Below are positions 9,531 to 39,369 of a stretch of 64,000 bases of DNA, in pieces. The stretch's first letter is position 1; each line of letters begins with the position of its first letter. The translations under genes and the position numbers were made by a program. Source of the stretch: Procambarus clarkii. Its lineage: Eukaryota; Arthropoda; Malacostraca; Decapoda; Cambaridae. The DNA is taken from positions 15,208,952-15,272,951 of the forward strand of contig NC_091208.1 in NCBI RefSeq assembly GCF_040958095.1. Direction: 5' to 3'. The notes below the pieces were generated by a model. That model was given only the letters and a program-made list of their open reading frames with translations. It had not been told where the DNA came from and did no database searches.

Positions 9531-12500
9531 TTGAAAGTGTACCCAGCTTCTTGGTGTACAAACACTGACAGTGTATCCAGCTTCATGGTGTACATACACT
9601 GACAGTGTACCCAGCTTTTTGGTGTACATACACTGACAGTGTACCCAGCTTCTTGGTGTACAAACACTGACAGTGTACCCAGCTTCTTGGTGTACATACA
9701 CTGAAAATGTACCCAGATTCTGGGTGTACATACACTGACAGTGTACCCAGCTTCTTGGTGTACATACACTGACAGTGTACCCAGCTTTTTGGTGTACATA
9801 CACGGACAGTGTACCCAGCTTTTTGCTGTACATATACTGACAGTGTACCCAGCTTCTTGCTGTACATACACTGACAGTGTACCCAGCTTCTTGCTGTACA
9901 TACACTGAGTGTGTACCCAGCTTCTTGGTGTACATTCACTGACAGTGTACCCAACTTCTTGGTGTACATACACTGACAGTGTACCCAGCTTCTTGGTGTA
10001 CATACACTGACAGTGTACCCAGCTTCTTGGTGTACATACACTGACAGTGTACCCAGCTTCTTGCTGTACATACACTGACAGTGTACCCAGCTTCTTGGTG
10101 TACATACACTGAGTGTGTACCCAGCTTCTTGGTGTACATTCACTGACAGTGTACCCAACTTCTTGGTGTACATACACTGACAGTGTACCCAGCTTCATGG
10201 TGTACATACACTGACAGTGTACCCAGTTTCTTGGTGTACATACACTGACAGAGTACCCACCTTCTTGGTGTGCATACACTGACAGTGTACCCAGCTTCCT
10301 GGTGTACATACACTGAGTGTATACCCAGCTTCTTGTTGTACATACACTGACAGTGTACCCAGCTTCTTGGTGTACATACACTGACAGTGTACCCAACTTC
10401 TTGGTGTACATACACTGACAGTGTACCCAGCTTCCTGGTGTACATACACTGAGTGTGTGCCCAGCTTCTTGGTGTACATACACTGACAGTGTACTCAGCT
10501 TCTTGGTGTACATACACTGACAGTGTACCCAGCTTCTTGGTGTACATACATTGAAAGTGTACCCAGCTTCTTGGTGTACATACACTGACAGTGTACCCAG
10601 CTTCTTGGTGTACATACACTGACAGTGTACCCAGCTTCTTGGTGTACATACACTGACAGTGTACCCAGCTTCTTGGTGTACATACACTGACAGTGTACCC
10701 AGCTTCTTGGTGTACATACACTGAGTGTGTACCCAGCTTCTTGGTGTACATTCACTGACAGTGTACCCAACTTCTTGGTGTACATACACTGACAGTGGAC
10801 CCAGCTTCTTGGTGTACATACACTGACAGTGTACCCAGTTTCTTGGTGTACATACACTGACAGAGTACCCAACTTCTTGGTGTACATACACTGACAGTGT
10901 ACCCAGCTTCCTGGTGTACATACACTGAGTGTATACCCAGCTTCTTGGTGTACATACACTGACAGTGTACCCAGCTTCTTGGTGTACATACACTGACAGT
11001 GTACCCAACTTCTTGGTGTACATACACTGACAGTGTACCCAGCTTCTTGGTGTACATACACTGAGTGTGTACCCAGCGTCTTGGTGTACATACACTGACA
11101 GTGTACCCAGCTTCTTGGTGTACATACACTGAGTGTGTGCCCAGCTTCTTGGTGTACATACACTGACAGTGTACCCAGCTTCCTGGTGTACATACACTGA
11201 GTGTGTACCCAGCTTCCTGGTGTACATACACTGACAGTGTACCCAGCTTCTTGGTGTACATACACTGACAGTGTACCCAGCTTCTTGGTGTACATACATT
11301 GACAGTGTACCCAGCTTCTTGGTGTACATACACTGACAGTGTACCCAGCTTCTTGGTGTACATACACTGATAGTGTACCCAGCTTCTTGGTGTACATACA
11401 CTGACAGTGTACCCAGCTTCTTGGTGTACATACACTGACAGTGTACCCAGCTTCTTGGTATACATACACTGAGTGTGTACCCAGCTTCTTGGTGTACATA
11501 CACTGACAGTGTACCCAGCTTCCTGGTGTACATACACTGAGTGTGTACCGAGCTTCTTGATGTACATACACTGACAGTGTACCCAGCTTCTTGGTGTACA
11601 TAAACTGACAGTGTTCCCAGCTTCTTGGTGTACATACACTGACAGTGTACCCAGCTTCTTGGTGTACATACACTGACAGTGTACCCAGCTTCTTGGTGTA
11701 CATAAACTGACAGTGTACCCAGCTTCTTGGTGTACATACACTGAGTGTGTACCCAACTTCTTGGTGTACATACACTGACAGTGTACCCAGCTTCTTGGTG
11801 TACATACACTGAGAGTGTACCCAGCTTCTTGGTGTACATACACTGACAGTGTACCCAGCTTCTTGGTGTACATACACTGACAGTGTACCCAACTTCTTGG
11901 TGTACATACACTGACAGTGTACCCAGCTTCTTGGTGTACATACACTGAGTGTGTACCCAACTTCTTGGTGTACATACACTGACAGTGTACCCAGCTTCCT
12001 GGTGTACATACACTGAGTGTGTGCCCAGCTTCTTGGTGTACATACACTGACAGTGTACTCAGCTTCTTGGTGTACATACACTGACAGTGTACCCAGCTTC
12101 TTGGTGTACATACACTGAAAGTGTACCCAGCTTCTTGGTGTACATACACTGACAGTGTACCCAGCTTCTTGGTGTACATACACTGACAGTGTACCCAGCT
12201 TCTTGGTGTACATACACTGACAGTGTACCCAGCTTCTTGGTGTACATACACTGACAGTGTACCCAGCTTCTTGGTGTACATACACTGACAGTGTTCCCAG
12301 CTTCTTGGTGTACATTCACTGACAGTGTACCCAACTTCTTGGTGTACATACACTGACAGTGGACCCAGCTTCTTGGTGTACATACACTGACAGTGTACCC
12401 AGTTTCTTGGTGTACATACACTGATAGAGTACCCAACTTCTTGGTGTACATACACTGACAGTGTACCCAGCTTCCTGGTGTACATACACTGAGTGTATAC

Positions 12501-15500
12501 CCAGCTTCTTGGTGTACATACACTGACAGTGTACCCAGCTTCTTGGTGTACATACACTGACAGTGTACCCAACTTCTTGGTGTACATACACTGACAGTGT
12601 ACCCAGCTTCTTGGTGTACATACACTGAGTGTGTACCCAGCGTCTTGGTGTACATACACTGACAGTGTACCCAGCTTCTTGGTGTACATACACTGACAGT
12701 GTACCCAGCTTCTTGGTGTACATACACTGACAGTGTACCCAGCTTCTTGGTGTACATACACTGACAGTGTACCCAGCTTCTTGCTGTACATACACTGACA
12801 GTGTACCCAGCTTCTTGGTGTACATACACTGAGTGTGTACCCAGCTTCTTGGTGTACATTCACTGACAGTGTACCCAACTTCTTGGTGTACATACACTGA
12901 CAGTGTACCCAGCTTCATGGTGTACATACACTGACAGTGTACCCAGTTTCTTGGTGTACATACACTGACAGAGTACCCACCTTCTTGGTGTGCATACACT
13001 GACAGTGTACCCAGCTTCCTGGTGTACATACACTGAGTGTATACCCAGCTTCTTGGTGTACATACACTGACAGTGTACCCAGCTTCTTGGTGTACATACA
13101 CTGACAGTGTACCCAACTTCTTGGTGTACATACACTGACAGTGTACCCAGCTTCCTGGTGTACATACACTGAGTGTGTGCCCAGCTTCTTGGTGTACATA
13201 CACTGACAGTGTACTCAGCTTCTTGGTGTACATACACTGACAGTGTACCCAGCTTCTTGGTGTACATACACTGACAGTGTACCCAGCTTCTTGGTGTACA
13301 TACACTGACAGTGTACCCAGCTTCTTGGTGTACATACACTGACAGTGTACCCAGCTTCTTGGTGTACATACACTGACAGTGTACCCAGCTTCTTGGTGTA
13401 CATACACTGACAGTGTACCCAGCTTCTTGGTGTACATACACTGAGTGTGTACCCAGCTTCTTGGTGTACATTCACTGACAGTGTACCCAACTTCTTGGTG
13501 TACATACACTGACAGTGTACCCAGCTTCTTGGTGTACATACACTGACAGTGTACCCAGCTTCTTGGTGTACATACACTGACAGATGTACCCAACTTCTTG
13601 GTGTACATACACTGACAGTGTACCCAGCTTCCTGGTGTACATACACTGAGTGTATACCCAGCTTCTTGGTGTACATACACTGACAGTGTACCCAGCTTCT
13701 TGGTGTACATACACTGACAGTGTACCCAACTTCTTGGTGTACATACACTGACAGTGTACCCAGCTTCTTGGTGTACATACACTGAGTGTGTACCCAGCTT
13801 CTTGGTGTACATACACTGACAGTGTACCCAGCTTCTTGGTGTACATACACTGAGTGTGTGCCCAGCTTCTTGGTGTACATACACTGACAGTGTACCCAGC
13901 TTCCTGGTGTACATACACTGAAGTGTGTACCCAGCTTCCTTGGTGTACATACACTGACAGTGTACCCAGCTTCTTGGTGTACATACACTGACAGTGTACC
14001 CAGCTTCTTGGTGTACATACACTTGACAGTGTACCCAGCTTCTTGGTGTACATACACTGACAGTGTACCCAGCTTCTTGGTGTACATACACTGACAGTGT
14101 ACCCAGCTTCTTGGTGTACATACACTGACAGTGTACCCAGCTTCTTGGTGTACATACACTGACAGTGTACCCAGCTTCTTGGTATACATACACTGAGTGT
14201 GTACCCAGCTTCTTGGTGTACATACACTGACAGTGTACCCAGCTTCCTGGTGTACATACACTGAGTGTGTACCCAGCTTCTTGATGTACATACACTGACA
14301 GTGTACCCAGCTTCTTGGTGTACATACACTGACAGTGTACCCAGCTTCTTGGTGTACATACACTGACAGTGTACCCAGCTTCTTGGTGTACATACACTGA
14401 CAGTGTACCCAGCTTCTTGGTGTACATACACTGACAGTGTACCCAGCTTCTTGGTGTACATACACTGAGTGTGTACCCAGCTTCTTGGTGTACATACACT
14501 GACAGTGTACCCAGCTTCTTGGTGTACATACACTGAGAGTGTACCCAGCTTCTTGGTGTACATACACTGACAGTGTACCCAGCTTCTTGGTGTACATACA
14601 CTGACAGTGTACCCAGCTTCTTGGTGTACATACACTGACAGTGTACCCAGCTTCTTGGTGTACATACACTGAAGTGTGTACCCAGCTTCTTGGTGTACAT
14701 ACACTGACAGTGTACCCAGCTTCCTTGGTGTACATACACTGAGTGTGTACCCAGCTTCTTGGTGTACATACACTGACAGTGTACCCAGCTTCTTGGTGTA
14801 CATACACTGACAGTGTACCCAGCTTCTTGGTGTACATACACTGACAGTGTACCCAGCTTCTTGGTGTACATACACTGACAGTGTACCCAGCTTCTTGGTG
14901 TACATACACTGACAGTGTACCCAGCTTCTTGGTGTACATACACTGACAGTGTACCCAGCTTCTTGGTGTACATACACTGACAGTGTACCCAGCTTCTTGG
15001 TGTACATACACTGACAGTGTACCCAGCTTCTTGGTGTACATACACTGACAGTGTACCCAGCTTCTTGGTGTACATACACTGACAGTGTACCCAGCTTCTT
15101 GGTGTACATACACTGACAGTGTACCCAGCTTCTTGGTGTACATACACTGATAGTGTACCCAGCTTCTTGGTGTACATACACTGACAGTGTACCCAGCTTC
15201 TTGGTGTACATACACTGAAGTGTACCCAGCTTCTTGGTGTACATACACTGACAGTGTACCCAGCTTCTTGGTGTACATACACTGACAGTGTACCCAACTT
15301 CTTGGTGTACATACACTGACAGTGTACCCAGCTTCTTGGTGTACATACACTGAGTGTGTGCCCAGCTTCTTGGTGTACATATACTGACAGTGTACCCAGC
15401 TTCCTGGTGTACATACACTGAGTGTGTACCCAGCTTCTTGGTGTACATACACTGACAGTGTACCCAGCTTCTTGGTGTACATACACTGACAGTGTACCCA

Positions 15501-17752
15501 GCTTCTTGGTGTACATACACTGACAGTGTACCCAGCTTCTTGGTGTACATACACTGACAGTGTACCCAGCTTCTTGGTGTACATACACTGACAGTGTACC
15601 CAGCTTCTTGGTGTACATACACTGAGTGTGTACCCAGCTTCTTGGTGTACATACACTGACAGTGTACCCAGCATCTTGGTGTACATACACTGACAGTGTA
15701 CCCAGCTTCCTGGTGTACATACACTGAGTGTGTACCGAGCTTCTTGATGTACATACACTGACAGTGTACCCAGCTTCTTGGTGTACATAAACTGACAGTG
15801 TTCCCAGCTTCTTGGTGTACATACACTGACAATGTACCCAGCTTCTTGGTGTACATAAACTGACAGTGTACCCAGCTTCTTGGTGTACATACACTGAGTG
15901 TGTACCCAACTTCTTGGTGTACATACCCTGACAGTGTACCCAGCTTCTTGGTGTACATACACTGAGAGTGTACCCAGCTTCTTGGTGTACATACACTGAC
16001 AGTGTACCCAGCTTCTTGGTGTACATACACTGAGAGTGTACCCAGCTTCTTGGTGTACATACACTGACAGTGTACCCAGCTTCTTGGTGTACATACACTG
16101 ACAGTGTACCCAACTTCTTGGTGTACATACACTGACAGTGTACCCAGCTTCTTGGTGTACATACACTGAGTGTGTACCCAGCGTCTTGGTGTACATACAC
16201 TGACAGTGTACCCAGCTTCTTGGTGTACATACACTGAGTGTGTGCCCAGCTTCTTGGTGTACATACACTGACAGTGTACCCAGCTTCCTGGTGTACATAC
16301 ACTGAGTGTGTACCCAGCTTCTTGGTGTACATACACTGACAGTGTACCCAACTTCTTGGTGTACATACACTGACAGTGTACCCAGCTTCTTGGTGTACAT
16401 ACACTGACAGTGTACCCAGCTTCTTGGTGTACATACACTGATAGTATACCCAGCTTCTTGGTGTACATACACTGACAGTGTACCCAGCTTCTTGGTGTAC
16501 ATACACTGACAGTGTACCCAGCTTCTTGGTGTACATACACTGAGTGTGTACCCAGCTTCTTGGTGTACATACACTGACAGTGTACCCAGCTTCTTGGTGT
16601 ACATACACTGACAGTGTACCCAGCTTCCTGGTGTACATACACTGAGTGTGTACCGAGCTTCTTGGTGTACAAACTCTGACAGTGTACCCAGCTTCTTGGT
16701 GTACATTAACTGACAGTGTTCCCAGCTTCTTGGTGTACATACACTGACAGTGTACCCAGCTTCTTGGTGTACATACACTGACAGTGTACCCAGCTTCTTG
16801 GTGTACATAAACTGACAGTGTACCCAGCTTCTTGGTGTACATACACTGAGTGTGTACCCAACTTCTTGGTGTACATACCCTGACAGTGTACCCAGCTTCT
16901 TGGTGTACATACACTGAGAGTGTACCCAGCTTCTTGGTGTACATACACTGACAGTGTACCCAGCTTCTTGGTGTACATACACTGAGAGTGTACCCAGCTT
17001 CTTGGTGTACATACACTGAGAGTGTACCCAGCTTCTTGGTGTACATACACTGACAGTGTACCCAGCTTCTTGGTGTACATACACTGACAGTGTACCCAGC
17101 TTCCTGGTGTTCATACACTGACAGTGTACCCAACTTCTTGGTGTACATGCACTGACAGTGTACCCAGCTTCTTGGTGTACATACACTGACAGTGTACCCA
17201 GCTTCTTGGTGTACATACACTGAGTGTGTACCCAGCTTCTTGGTGTACATACACTGACAGTGTACCCAGCTTCTTGTTGTACATACACTGAGTGTGTGCC
17301 CAGCTTCTTGGTGTACATACACTGAGTGTGAGCCCGGCTTCTTGGTGTACATACACTGACAGTGTACCCAGCTTCCTGGTGTACATACACTGAGTGTGTA
17401 CCCAGCTTCTTGGTGTACATACACTGACAGTGTACCCAGCTTCTTGGTGTACATACACTGACAGTGTACCCAGCTTCTTGGTGTACATACACTGACAGTG
17501 TACCCAGCTTCTTGGTGTACATACACTGAGAGTGTACCCAGCTTCCTGGTGTACATACATTGACAGTGTACCCAGCTTCTTGGTATACATACACTGAGTG
17601 TGTACCCAGCTTCTTGGTGTACATACACTAACAGTGTACCCAGCTTCTTGGTGTACATACACTGATAGTGTACCCAGCTTCTTGGTGTACATACACTGAG
17701 AGTGTGCCTCTCTTCTTGGTGTATATACACTGCAGTGTATATACACAGAGAA
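9531..17752. repeat. Large 34-bp satellite array, about 240 units
   Basis: About 8.2 kb of a 34-bp unit containing gtgtacccagcttcttggtg and tacatacactgaca. The unit contains short palindromes (tgtaca, cactgacagtg). Variants include actgagtgtgtacc (alternating with actgacagtgtacc), ttcctggtg, attcactg and single-base deletions. Blocks of identical variant order recur 2720 bp apart, so there is higher-order structure. On the minus strand no frame contains a stop for kilobases. This is a composition effect, not evidence of a protein. The array lies downstream (3') of the METTL27-like gene. Confidence 0.95.
17719..17746. repeat. Perfect 28-bp palindrome at the array edge
   Basis: gtgtatatacac-tgca-gtgtatatacac is a perfect palindrome. 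Beyond it, the next bases (agagaagctgggtacac) are a satellite unit in inverted orientation, so the array ends in a head-to-head inversion. Confidence 0.85.
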
Positions 17753-18330
17753 GCTGGGTACACTCCAGCTGTGTGTATCCTTCTCAACACAATTATAAAT
17801 GAAATTAACTATTCAAGTTTCAATAAAAACAATTCTGAGAAGTCACATGATATATGAATAAAAAATAATTATTTCCGGAAAATAAATACAAAGAACAGTA
17901 AACGTCTTCAAAAATTACAATTCAATCTTTGTATTATAATTATTATAATATTTGTATTGTAATGTGGACTTATCCACAGTAATTCACAAAGAAAAAAACT
18001 CAAAAGAAAGACATGCAAGGCGAGCCTCCTGAATGTTGAGCTCATAACTCCTTTATCTTCAACAGTTATTGCGGTGACATAAATTATAATAATGTCAACA
18101 ATATATAAAATCACGTTTTATTAATAATATTGAGCGCAGTGATTTATCCGAGTTTCTTTACTCGATCGTTTCAAGCATCATGTCTGGATCTTTTACTGGA
18201 GGATTTAAAATGGTGCGTTGGAAGCCTCTCCTCGATGATATAAAGGTTATTGAACAGTTAGGCATATCTCTTCTCCTGGGGAGGACGGTTCCAACAACTA
18301 CAAGTGTTGGTTGGTCGCCTGTCATTCACG
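17753..18330. other. 3' flank of the METTL27-like gene
   Basis: AT-rich, no other gene seen. It contains the candidate polyadenylation signal listed separately. Confidence 0.5.
18117..18122 (-). terminator. Candidate polyadenylation signal
   Basis: Minus-strand AATAAA about 310 nt downstream of the METTL27-like stop codon and outside the repeat arrays. The position is suitable, but the hexamer is common in AT-rich DNA. Confidence 0.35.
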
Positions 18331-18335
18331 GGTCG

Positions 18336-18430
18336 ACGCGATAGATAAACACCGGTTCCATCTCACAGAGCACGGTAGATAAACACTGTTTTCTCCTCAC
18401 AGAACACGATAGATAAACACTGTTTCCTCC

Positions 18431-18454
<24 letters not shown>
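18336..18454 (-). repeat. 34-bp repeat that includes the end of the METTL27-like CDS
   Basis: On the minus strand the last eight codons (VFIYRVL and stop) plus about 10 nt of 3' UTR form the first unit of a 34-bp tandem repeat. Two further units and part of a fourth (gtgtttatctatcg-containing) follow in the 3' UTR. The first unit holds the real stop; later copies carry degenerate versions of the same codons. Confidence 0.8.
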
Positions 18455-34863
<16,409 letters not shown>

Positions 34864-35419
34864 CTGGGGGATTATGGCACATTACTCACCCCTTCCATAG
34901 TCATTCTTCCGAGTCCAAATACTCACCCTCGACACAGCAGTTTCTATCCTTTTTTTGGAATCATGGCTCTATTTTCTAGTACTCCAAAAATCTACGTCCC
35001 TCCCTCCCTCTGTCACACTTACACAATTGATTTTTTTTCCAAAGAATGAGTTTAGAAGCACTCTCATCATTAAGAGTATTTAAATATTCTTTGAACTTTG
35101 AAATATTGAACATTTTCGAAGAAATTCTGGAGGGAATGCAATTTTAAGCTAATCCTTCGTTACATCTTTCTTTATCAAAATGTAGTGACTTAATGTGATG
35201 CTGTTCAGCCAGTCTTGGAATTCATGGCTGTGTATTTCTCACAACCAATCTTATATCATCCTGAATACTTAGCTTGTTCCTTGTCTTTGTTTAAATGTGA
35301 AAAAAAGATGAAAATCTAGTCTCTGGTTGAGGCGAACGGAAGCAAAACTGGGAAGGAAAGGATGGCGACACTGGGGGATGTGCCGGGTGCAGAACACACC
35401 ACAATTGCATCAACGATTT
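34864..35419. other. Upstream of METTL27-like exon a, no exon recognised
   Basis: I looked on the minus strand for the expected N-terminal exon and saw none. Confidence 0.4.
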
Positions 35420-35835
35420 CTCGTAAAACACTCACGTGCTGGGAATCGTTCCGCAGGTTGTAAGAACTCATCCTGGACTTCATTGAGAATGTTGGATATT
35501 TCCAGGGGAAACAGAGAAAGGGATTCGTAGCAGAGCTGCTTTTTCTTCTGTGAGCTCAGGGAAAAACCACTGAAATTTCTTTTCAAGGGATTCAAGGTGC
35601 CCCATAATCTTCTTCAGGATCTCATCTACTTCCCCTTTACATTCCCTTACCACACTACAGAGTTTTCTTACACTTGCCAATGTTTCCAAGACTGACTTAC
35701 CGTAGCCACTTTTTCAGGTTGGATACAAATTCCTGAAGAATGTTTTGAAATTGGAGAATGTGTGTTCCCTTTTTCTTAAGTATTTCTTTCAGCATTTATC
35801 AATGCTGATTGAAATTACCTACTTAAAATTATCTG

Positions 35836-35947
35836 CTAGATTAAGGACCTGCCCGAAACGCTGCGCGTACTAGTGGCTTTACAAGAATGTAAATACTGTA
35901 CTATCCAATGTATTCTCACAAACCCAATGTACCTTCTTGTATATATA

Positions 35948-36006
<59 letters not shown>
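35836..36006 (+). mobile_element. SINE 3' tail with (AAAT)n, inside the hAT pseudogene
   Basis: gattaaggacctgcccgaaac and gcgtactagtggc match the tail of the SINEs at 51.7 and 56.5 kb. It ends in about 15 AAAT units. The 5' tRNA-like head is missing. It interrupts the transposase coding region. Confidence 0.8.
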
Positions 36007-36688
36007 AGTTTCAGGTTCAGCTTATTCAGGTGGCCAAAAATGTCTGCTAAGTAAGCAACTCATTTCTTCCAAAGCTTCATCATTTTAAGGTGATCCAAGA
36101 GAACATGTTTCCTTTGTGCATCCAGAAACAACCTGATTTCATCTTTAAGCTCAAAGATACGACTGACAACGTTTCCTTTTGAGAACCAGCGAAGAGTAGT
36201 GAACAGAAGACCCACATGGTCAGATTTCTTATCTTTGCAGAGTTCTTTGAACAGGCAGGTGTTAAAGGCCCAGATGTTATGAAATTTACAATTTTGATCA
36301 GAGCATCAAGCTCCTCCTGCAAAGGTACTGGAAGAGTGTGATTGACAAGATCGTATCGGTGGATCGTGCAGTAAATGCCCATTGGTTGAGAAGCATTTCA
36401 CCTTGGTCTGGATTCCTGATCAGCATAGCTGGTGCTCCAGCTGTACAGACACCTTTCCACTCTAGTCCTTCTTTTTGGAAAAAAGATGCATATCTTCTGT
36501 ATAATATCTTCAACTTTTGTACTGGTTTCAAGTGCACTACAAAACTAGAATTTTTCTTTAATGTCATCTGGATGAATATACTTCACGAAGACAAGCAACC
36601 AAGAATATGAACTCACGTCCGTTGCTTCATCATCTTGCAATGAGAATATTGCAGAAGCTTTGAGATCATTCAAAACCTGCCCCTTTAC

Positions 36689-36747
36689 GTCCATAGACAT
36701 ACCTGAAATCCGCCTGTGAAAGGCGGATTTCTGGTATGTCTATGGAC
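36689..36747. repeat. 27-bp near-perfect inverted repeat with 5-nt loop
   Basis: Arms 36689-36715 and 36721-36747 (gtccatagacatacc...aatccgcct and its complement) differ at one position and enclose gtgaa. One arm is part of the transposase coding sequence, so the other is an inverted copy of it. Confidence 0.9.
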
Positions 36748-37589
36748 AGGCGAGCAGAAGACAGACGCGGATTTCAGGCAGAGATGTTTGGTGGATATTC
36801 TCGGTGGACTTCCCAAGAATTAACTTCGCCGTCTTCAACATGTGCGGGTTGATAAACGTCTCTCCAGTCATGTGTGGCTTTGTTTTGTTTGTTTGTTTGG
36901 CAGTTTCCAATGAGACTTCATGTAATACTTGCATTGTTGCTGTGCTCTGTTGCCTAAAGCTCTGACGTTTTAGACCAGCTTCCTGGTGCCGAAAGAACTC
37001 CAAATCCTTCTTATAATGCTGTGGATACTTTGTCTCTAAGTGACGTTTGAGTTTTGAATGTTTCAGAGATTCAACACCGAGGATAAAATTGCACAAAACA
37101 CATTGTGGCTTCTCGGTGCCATTGCTGGTCACTGTGCTGAAGCCAGGTTTCAGATAATCTGAATATTTACTCTATTCTGCAATAAATATGAATTACTGTG
37201 AATATGAATTACTTATATAAGAAACAATATATACCAGATGTGCACAACATGAAGATTTAACAACCCTCCTTCTAATGCACAGTAACACAATGTAACAATA
37301 TTTGTTCCTAGGCAGTAAGTGATGTTTAGTAATTTCTAACTCTTCCAAAGAATAAATAATTACTATTATTTCCCCCAGATTTTGCTTTTGTAACTAGGAC
37401 AGTGATACTTTGAAATTTAAATATTTTTCAATTAGAAAACGAGCGAATTTGCGTCTTTTCGTTAACAAAAAGTCAGAAAAATCTATATATGAGTGAAAAT
37501 TAACATGTCTTTATACTGAAGTTATACTTAAATGACCGCAAAAGATTTTCAAGTGAGTGTTTTTTTTAGATTTGCCATTAAACTGTAAA

Positions 37590-38830
37590 TCACCTCCACG
37601 TATCAGCGCTCAAATGGAGCCCTCCACGTTCTGCATAGCAGAATAAAGAACATTGTTCTGTGTAGCAGAACATAATCTTTGGACTTTTGTAGCAGCATTC
37701 AAAATTCAGTATATCCTGGTGGATGCACACACCCAGGTTCTTCTTGAATTGATGAAGATGAGCATCAAGGATATGGACTTTAAGGGACATTGTGCCATAG
37801 TTGTATTATGGCACAATGATATTATGGTACAGTTGTATTATGCCAACCAGCTCCAAACAGTTGACGGCCGTGTGACTGCCCAGGAAGCCTTAAACTGCTA
37901 CAACAACAAAAAACAAAGCTGTTCCATGTCACTTTCTCCTTCATAGTGAGCTTCTTGGGAAATTTCTTGTACTCCAGAATATTTTTATCTGTCATCTAAC
38001 AAAGAAACTGATTTTGATCTTTGCTTCGAACAGCTTATGGAAAAAAAGTCTTGAAGGAACTTGAAAGCTACCGACTCTTTATCAGAAGCTTTGATAAATT
38101 GTTTCAAAAGTCCCAATTTGTTGTGCAGGGCTGGCATAAGCATCTCCCTGAGTCCCCGTGGCTCCCACTTTACACTGTTCCTGCTCACAGAGAACTGTTT
38201 GTTCTGGCTAGTTATGCCTGTTGTTAATTGTTCCTCAACTCGTCCTTCTAACAGAATGCCGCATTTTTACATATACTCTACCTAAGGCCAAAAATTGTCG
38301 TACTAGAAATTGGTACCGTATCGCTAAATTGAGATACTTTTCTGTTGTCTCTTTTGGGTTCTCTGGTAGGTTACGATAAAGGCACTTTTGTACGAAAATT
38401 TCTTGATGTTGTGAAACCAAAGGAGTACGGGCTTTGCCTTCCCAAAGGCAAAGATGGAAAAGGTAACTTGTAAAAACCCCATAAAAGACTCCATCAGAAA
38501 GGCCACTACTGTATTTGGAAGCCTCTAACGACCTCCCAGCATCACCCTTCATGGCGTCCAGCAAAATCTTGATGCTCAAGACCAAGGATATCAAGATACC
38601 AGAATATCAAGGATATTCTTTTGTTGTAATCCTCTATGACGTGCACTGATTGAACCAGAAGAAGAAATGGGTACTTGTTCCTATTATGGAGCCATTCTTA
38701 AAGTTACTACAAGTTTATTCAGCAATGAATTTGTCTGGAATGTTCTGAAAAAATCGTAAAGTTCAAGATATGACTCTCCTGGTTACAAAAGGAAAGTTTG
38801 TGGGGATTAATAGCCATTTTCTGTACTTTA
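37590..38830 (-). pseudogene. Decayed repetitive transposase-like protein (uncharacterised arthropod family)
   Basis: Read from 38830 downward, blocks in shifting frames include LLVQSVHVIEDYN, YLFHLCLWEGKAR, LMPALHNKLGLLKQFIKASD and MSLKVHILDAHLHQF with FHQDI-like residues later. I recognise this order from a multicopy uncharacterised protein family of insects and crustaceans that is probably transposon-derived. The biochemical role is unknown to me. Many stops and shifts make this copy a pseudogene. It lies tail-to-head next to the hAT pseudogene, on the same strand. Confidence 0.6.
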
Positions 38831-39369
38831 GAGGCATAAAAATTTACGATAAATCACTTATAGCATGAAAAAAAGTGTTACACAGTTCACCTCTCTGGTA
38901 TACTGTACTAACATGAATCTATACAATATGTTCAATGAAACAACAAGAGGCAGACTGGGGAAAGTTTTGCAAATTTAATGCTTCTGCCTTCCCAGATTTG
39001 AACCTGAGCCAGAGATTTTATAAGACTTTCTGGGTCTTTTTCTACCTAAAACTGACTAAAAGGCGTCAGTTTTTAGGTACACAAATTTTTGCTTTAAAAT
39101 TTACGATACCTATGAAAAATATTACTAATGAACTTAAAATTTTTAGAACCAAACATTGGAGAAAATTAATATTTTGTAAGATATTATTTTTTCCCAAAAA
39201 CTTCATGAAATTAAAAATAATAATATTAATTTAAACATAACATACTTTTTATTTGAATTGAAATAGACTGTGATACAACCAATTTTTAAATCAAATAAAT
39301 ATATACCCTAGCACTGCAAAAAATGTAAATACTGCCAAATCATCAAGACAAGACTGACCTCTCTCAGGG
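38831..39369. other. AT-rich, no gene seen
   Basis: Nothing recognised. Confidence 0.5.

Larger units (their letters stand above)
35420..37132 (-). pseudogene. hAT-type ZBED5/SCAND3-like transposase pseudogene
   Basis: Read 37132 to 35420. A BED-type zinc finger comes first (CVLCNFILGVESLKHSKLKR, then HLETKYPQH). Then LQDDEATDVSSYSWLLVFVK, a GAPAML block, VNHTLPVPLQEELDALIKIV, an SKGNV-like block, LNKLNL, and finally HLESLEKKFQWFFPEL. This domain order is that of the ZBED5/SCAND3 group of hAT-derived proteins. At least five frameshifts or stops, a 27-bp foldback at 36689-36747 and a SINE tail at about 35836-36006 interrupt it. A piece of the same family lies at 8267-8766 (plus). Confidence 0.75.

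Noticed and set aside
9509..17790. Very long minus-strand reading frames (up to about 1824 codons) with a 34-residue repeat
   Set aside because: They are a direct consequence of a 34-bp satellite lacking stops on one strand. There is no start context, no domain, and indels between units shift frame freely.
34864..38600. Search for the missing METTL27-like N-terminal exon
   Set aside because: No minus-strand segment with the expected residues and a matching donor was found. The transposase pseudogenes here belong to other families.
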